Below the pieces are notes generated by a model. It ran no database searches and was not told the origin of the DNA. It worked only from the letters and a program-made list of their open reading frames with translations. Below, piece by piece: positions 5,739-6,376 of a DNA stretch of 6,376 bases (position 1 is its first letter; every line of letters begins with the position of its first letter). The position numbers and the translations under genes are program-made. This DNA is from Myxococcales bacterium (GTDB lineage: Bacteria > Myxococcota_A > Bradymonadia > Bradymonadales > Bradymonadaceae). Location of the stretch: the NCBI GenBank assembly GCA_007120915.1, contig SKMT01000259.1, positions 1 through 6,376 on the forward strand. The letters are read 5' to 3'.

Positions 5739-6376
5739 ATGCAGCACAATGCTCTTTACGACGACACCATCAACAGCCTCAACGCTCGACTTCCAGACCT
5801 GAGACGCCAGTGGCATCGATCGAAGCCGTTTCGCTGGGTGGTCATCGACAATTTCTTGCCCGAAGACCACGCCGAACGGGTCCACGACGAATATCCCACC
5901 CCCTACGAGACCGACTTCGACGAGACGACCTACGCCCACCAGAAGGGCAAATTTACCAAGACCGAGGGGTTTGAAGGGGCGATGAAGCAGTTTTTCGACT
6001 TCGGCGCATCCCCCGAATTTCTACGCTGGCTCGAAGCACTGACGGGGATCGACGATCTGCTCGCTGATCCCACCCTCGAAGGTGGGGGGCTCCACCAGAT
6101 CGGCCAGGGGGGCTATCTGGACATTCACATCGACTACAATCGCCACCCCCAGTTCAAATGGCACCGGCGTCTGAACCTGCTGGTGTACATGAACAAGGAC
6201 TGGAAGCGCGAGTACAACGGCCAGCTTGAGCTGTGGGATTTCACCGACGGCAACGAGGAGTTGCTCGAGGAGTTGTATCCGTCGTTTAACACGGCGCTGA
6301 TCTTTGAGACCAACGAGATCAGCTACCACGGCGACCCACACCCGGTGGATTGTCCGGCGCCGATGACCCGCAAGTC
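5739..6376 (+). CDS. 2-oxoglutarate/Fe(II)-dependent oxygenase, 3' incomplete
   Basis: The ATG at 5739 has a G-rich ribosome site (AAGGGGGG) five bases upstream; 212 codons are read before the window ends. The protein has the double-stranded beta-helix signature of prolyl-4-hydroxylase-like 2OG oxygenases: iron ligands His130 and Asp132 (DIHIDYN), the distal His197 (ISYHGDPHPV), and Arg211 in the MTRK stretch about 14 residues later, the expected 2-oxoglutarate-binding Arg. Residues 30-52 (FRWVVIDNFLPEDHAERV) are the typical N-terminal 'fldnfl' entry of the fold. The enzyme uses 2-oxoglutarate and O2 to hydroxylate an unknown substrate. Relatives act on proteins, amino acids or sugar moieties, and neighbours here do not decide it. 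All metal and co-substrate residues are present, so it should be active. Probably only about 20-50 residues are missing at the C-terminus. Confidence 0.9.
   Translation, partial: MQHNALYDDTINSLNARLPDLRRQWHRSKPFRWVVIDNFLPEDHAERVHDEYPTPYETDFDETTYAHQKGKFTKTEGFEGAMKQFFDFGASPEFLRWLEALTGIDDLLADPTLEGGGLHQIGQGGYLDIHIDYNRHPQFKWHRRLNLLVYMNKDWKREYNGQLELWDFTDGNEELLEELYPSFNTALIFETNEISYHGDPHPVDCPAPMTRK

Noticed and set aside
1..6376. CRISPR array, transposase, phage genes, tRNA or rRNA
   Set aside because: No spaced direct repeats, transposase motifs, terminal inverted repeats with target duplications, or structured RNA signatures were seen anywhere in the window.

Overview
The window (6,376 bp, GC-rich, strongly GC3-biased, acidic proteins) looks like chromosomal DNA of a Gram-negative bacterium. 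Gene style (long TPR repeats, acidic low-complexity proteins, a signal-peptide protein ending in aromatic Phe) suggests a Myxococcota/'Deltaproteobacteria'-type organism, possibly a salt-adapted lineage such as Bradymonadia. That placement is inference: no rRNA or marker gene is present.

Layout. Positions 1-695 (+) hold the C-terminal part of an acidic, low-complexity protein with a coiled coil, a Pro-Gln linker, a perfect 18-bp tandem repeat and a TPR-like helical hairpin. It converges, with 7 bp between stop codons, on a minus-strand gene (703-2256) for a 517-residue protein with nine TPRs. A 419-bp gap (2257-2675) follows with no convincing gene. Next on the minus strand come a 47-residue single-membrane-segment protein (2676-2819) and a 180-residue envelope protein (2910-3452) with a signal peptide and two glycine-zipper membrane segments.

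A 400-bp divergent intergenic region (3453-3852) carries a heptamer tandem repeat, a strong inverted repeat and a good sigma70-type promoter reading right. That promoter drives an NAD-type isocitrate dehydrogenase (3853-4866), followed after one base by a PlsC-like acyltransferase (4868-5491), probably in one operon. A 247-bp gap with small hairpins and a 12-codon leader-like ORF precedes a 2-oxoglutarate/Fe(II) oxygenase (5739 to the window end, 3' incomplete).

Isocitrate dehydrogenase makes 2-oxoglutarate, which is the co-substrate of the downstream oxygenase. The link is suggestive only, since the two genes are separated by another gene and a gap. There is no rRNA, tRNA, CRISPR, transposon or phage signal. 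Nothing here is a clear new system. The best leads are the glycine-zipper/small-membrane-protein pair, the repeat-rich divergent regulatory region and the duplicated start context upstream of the oxygenase.
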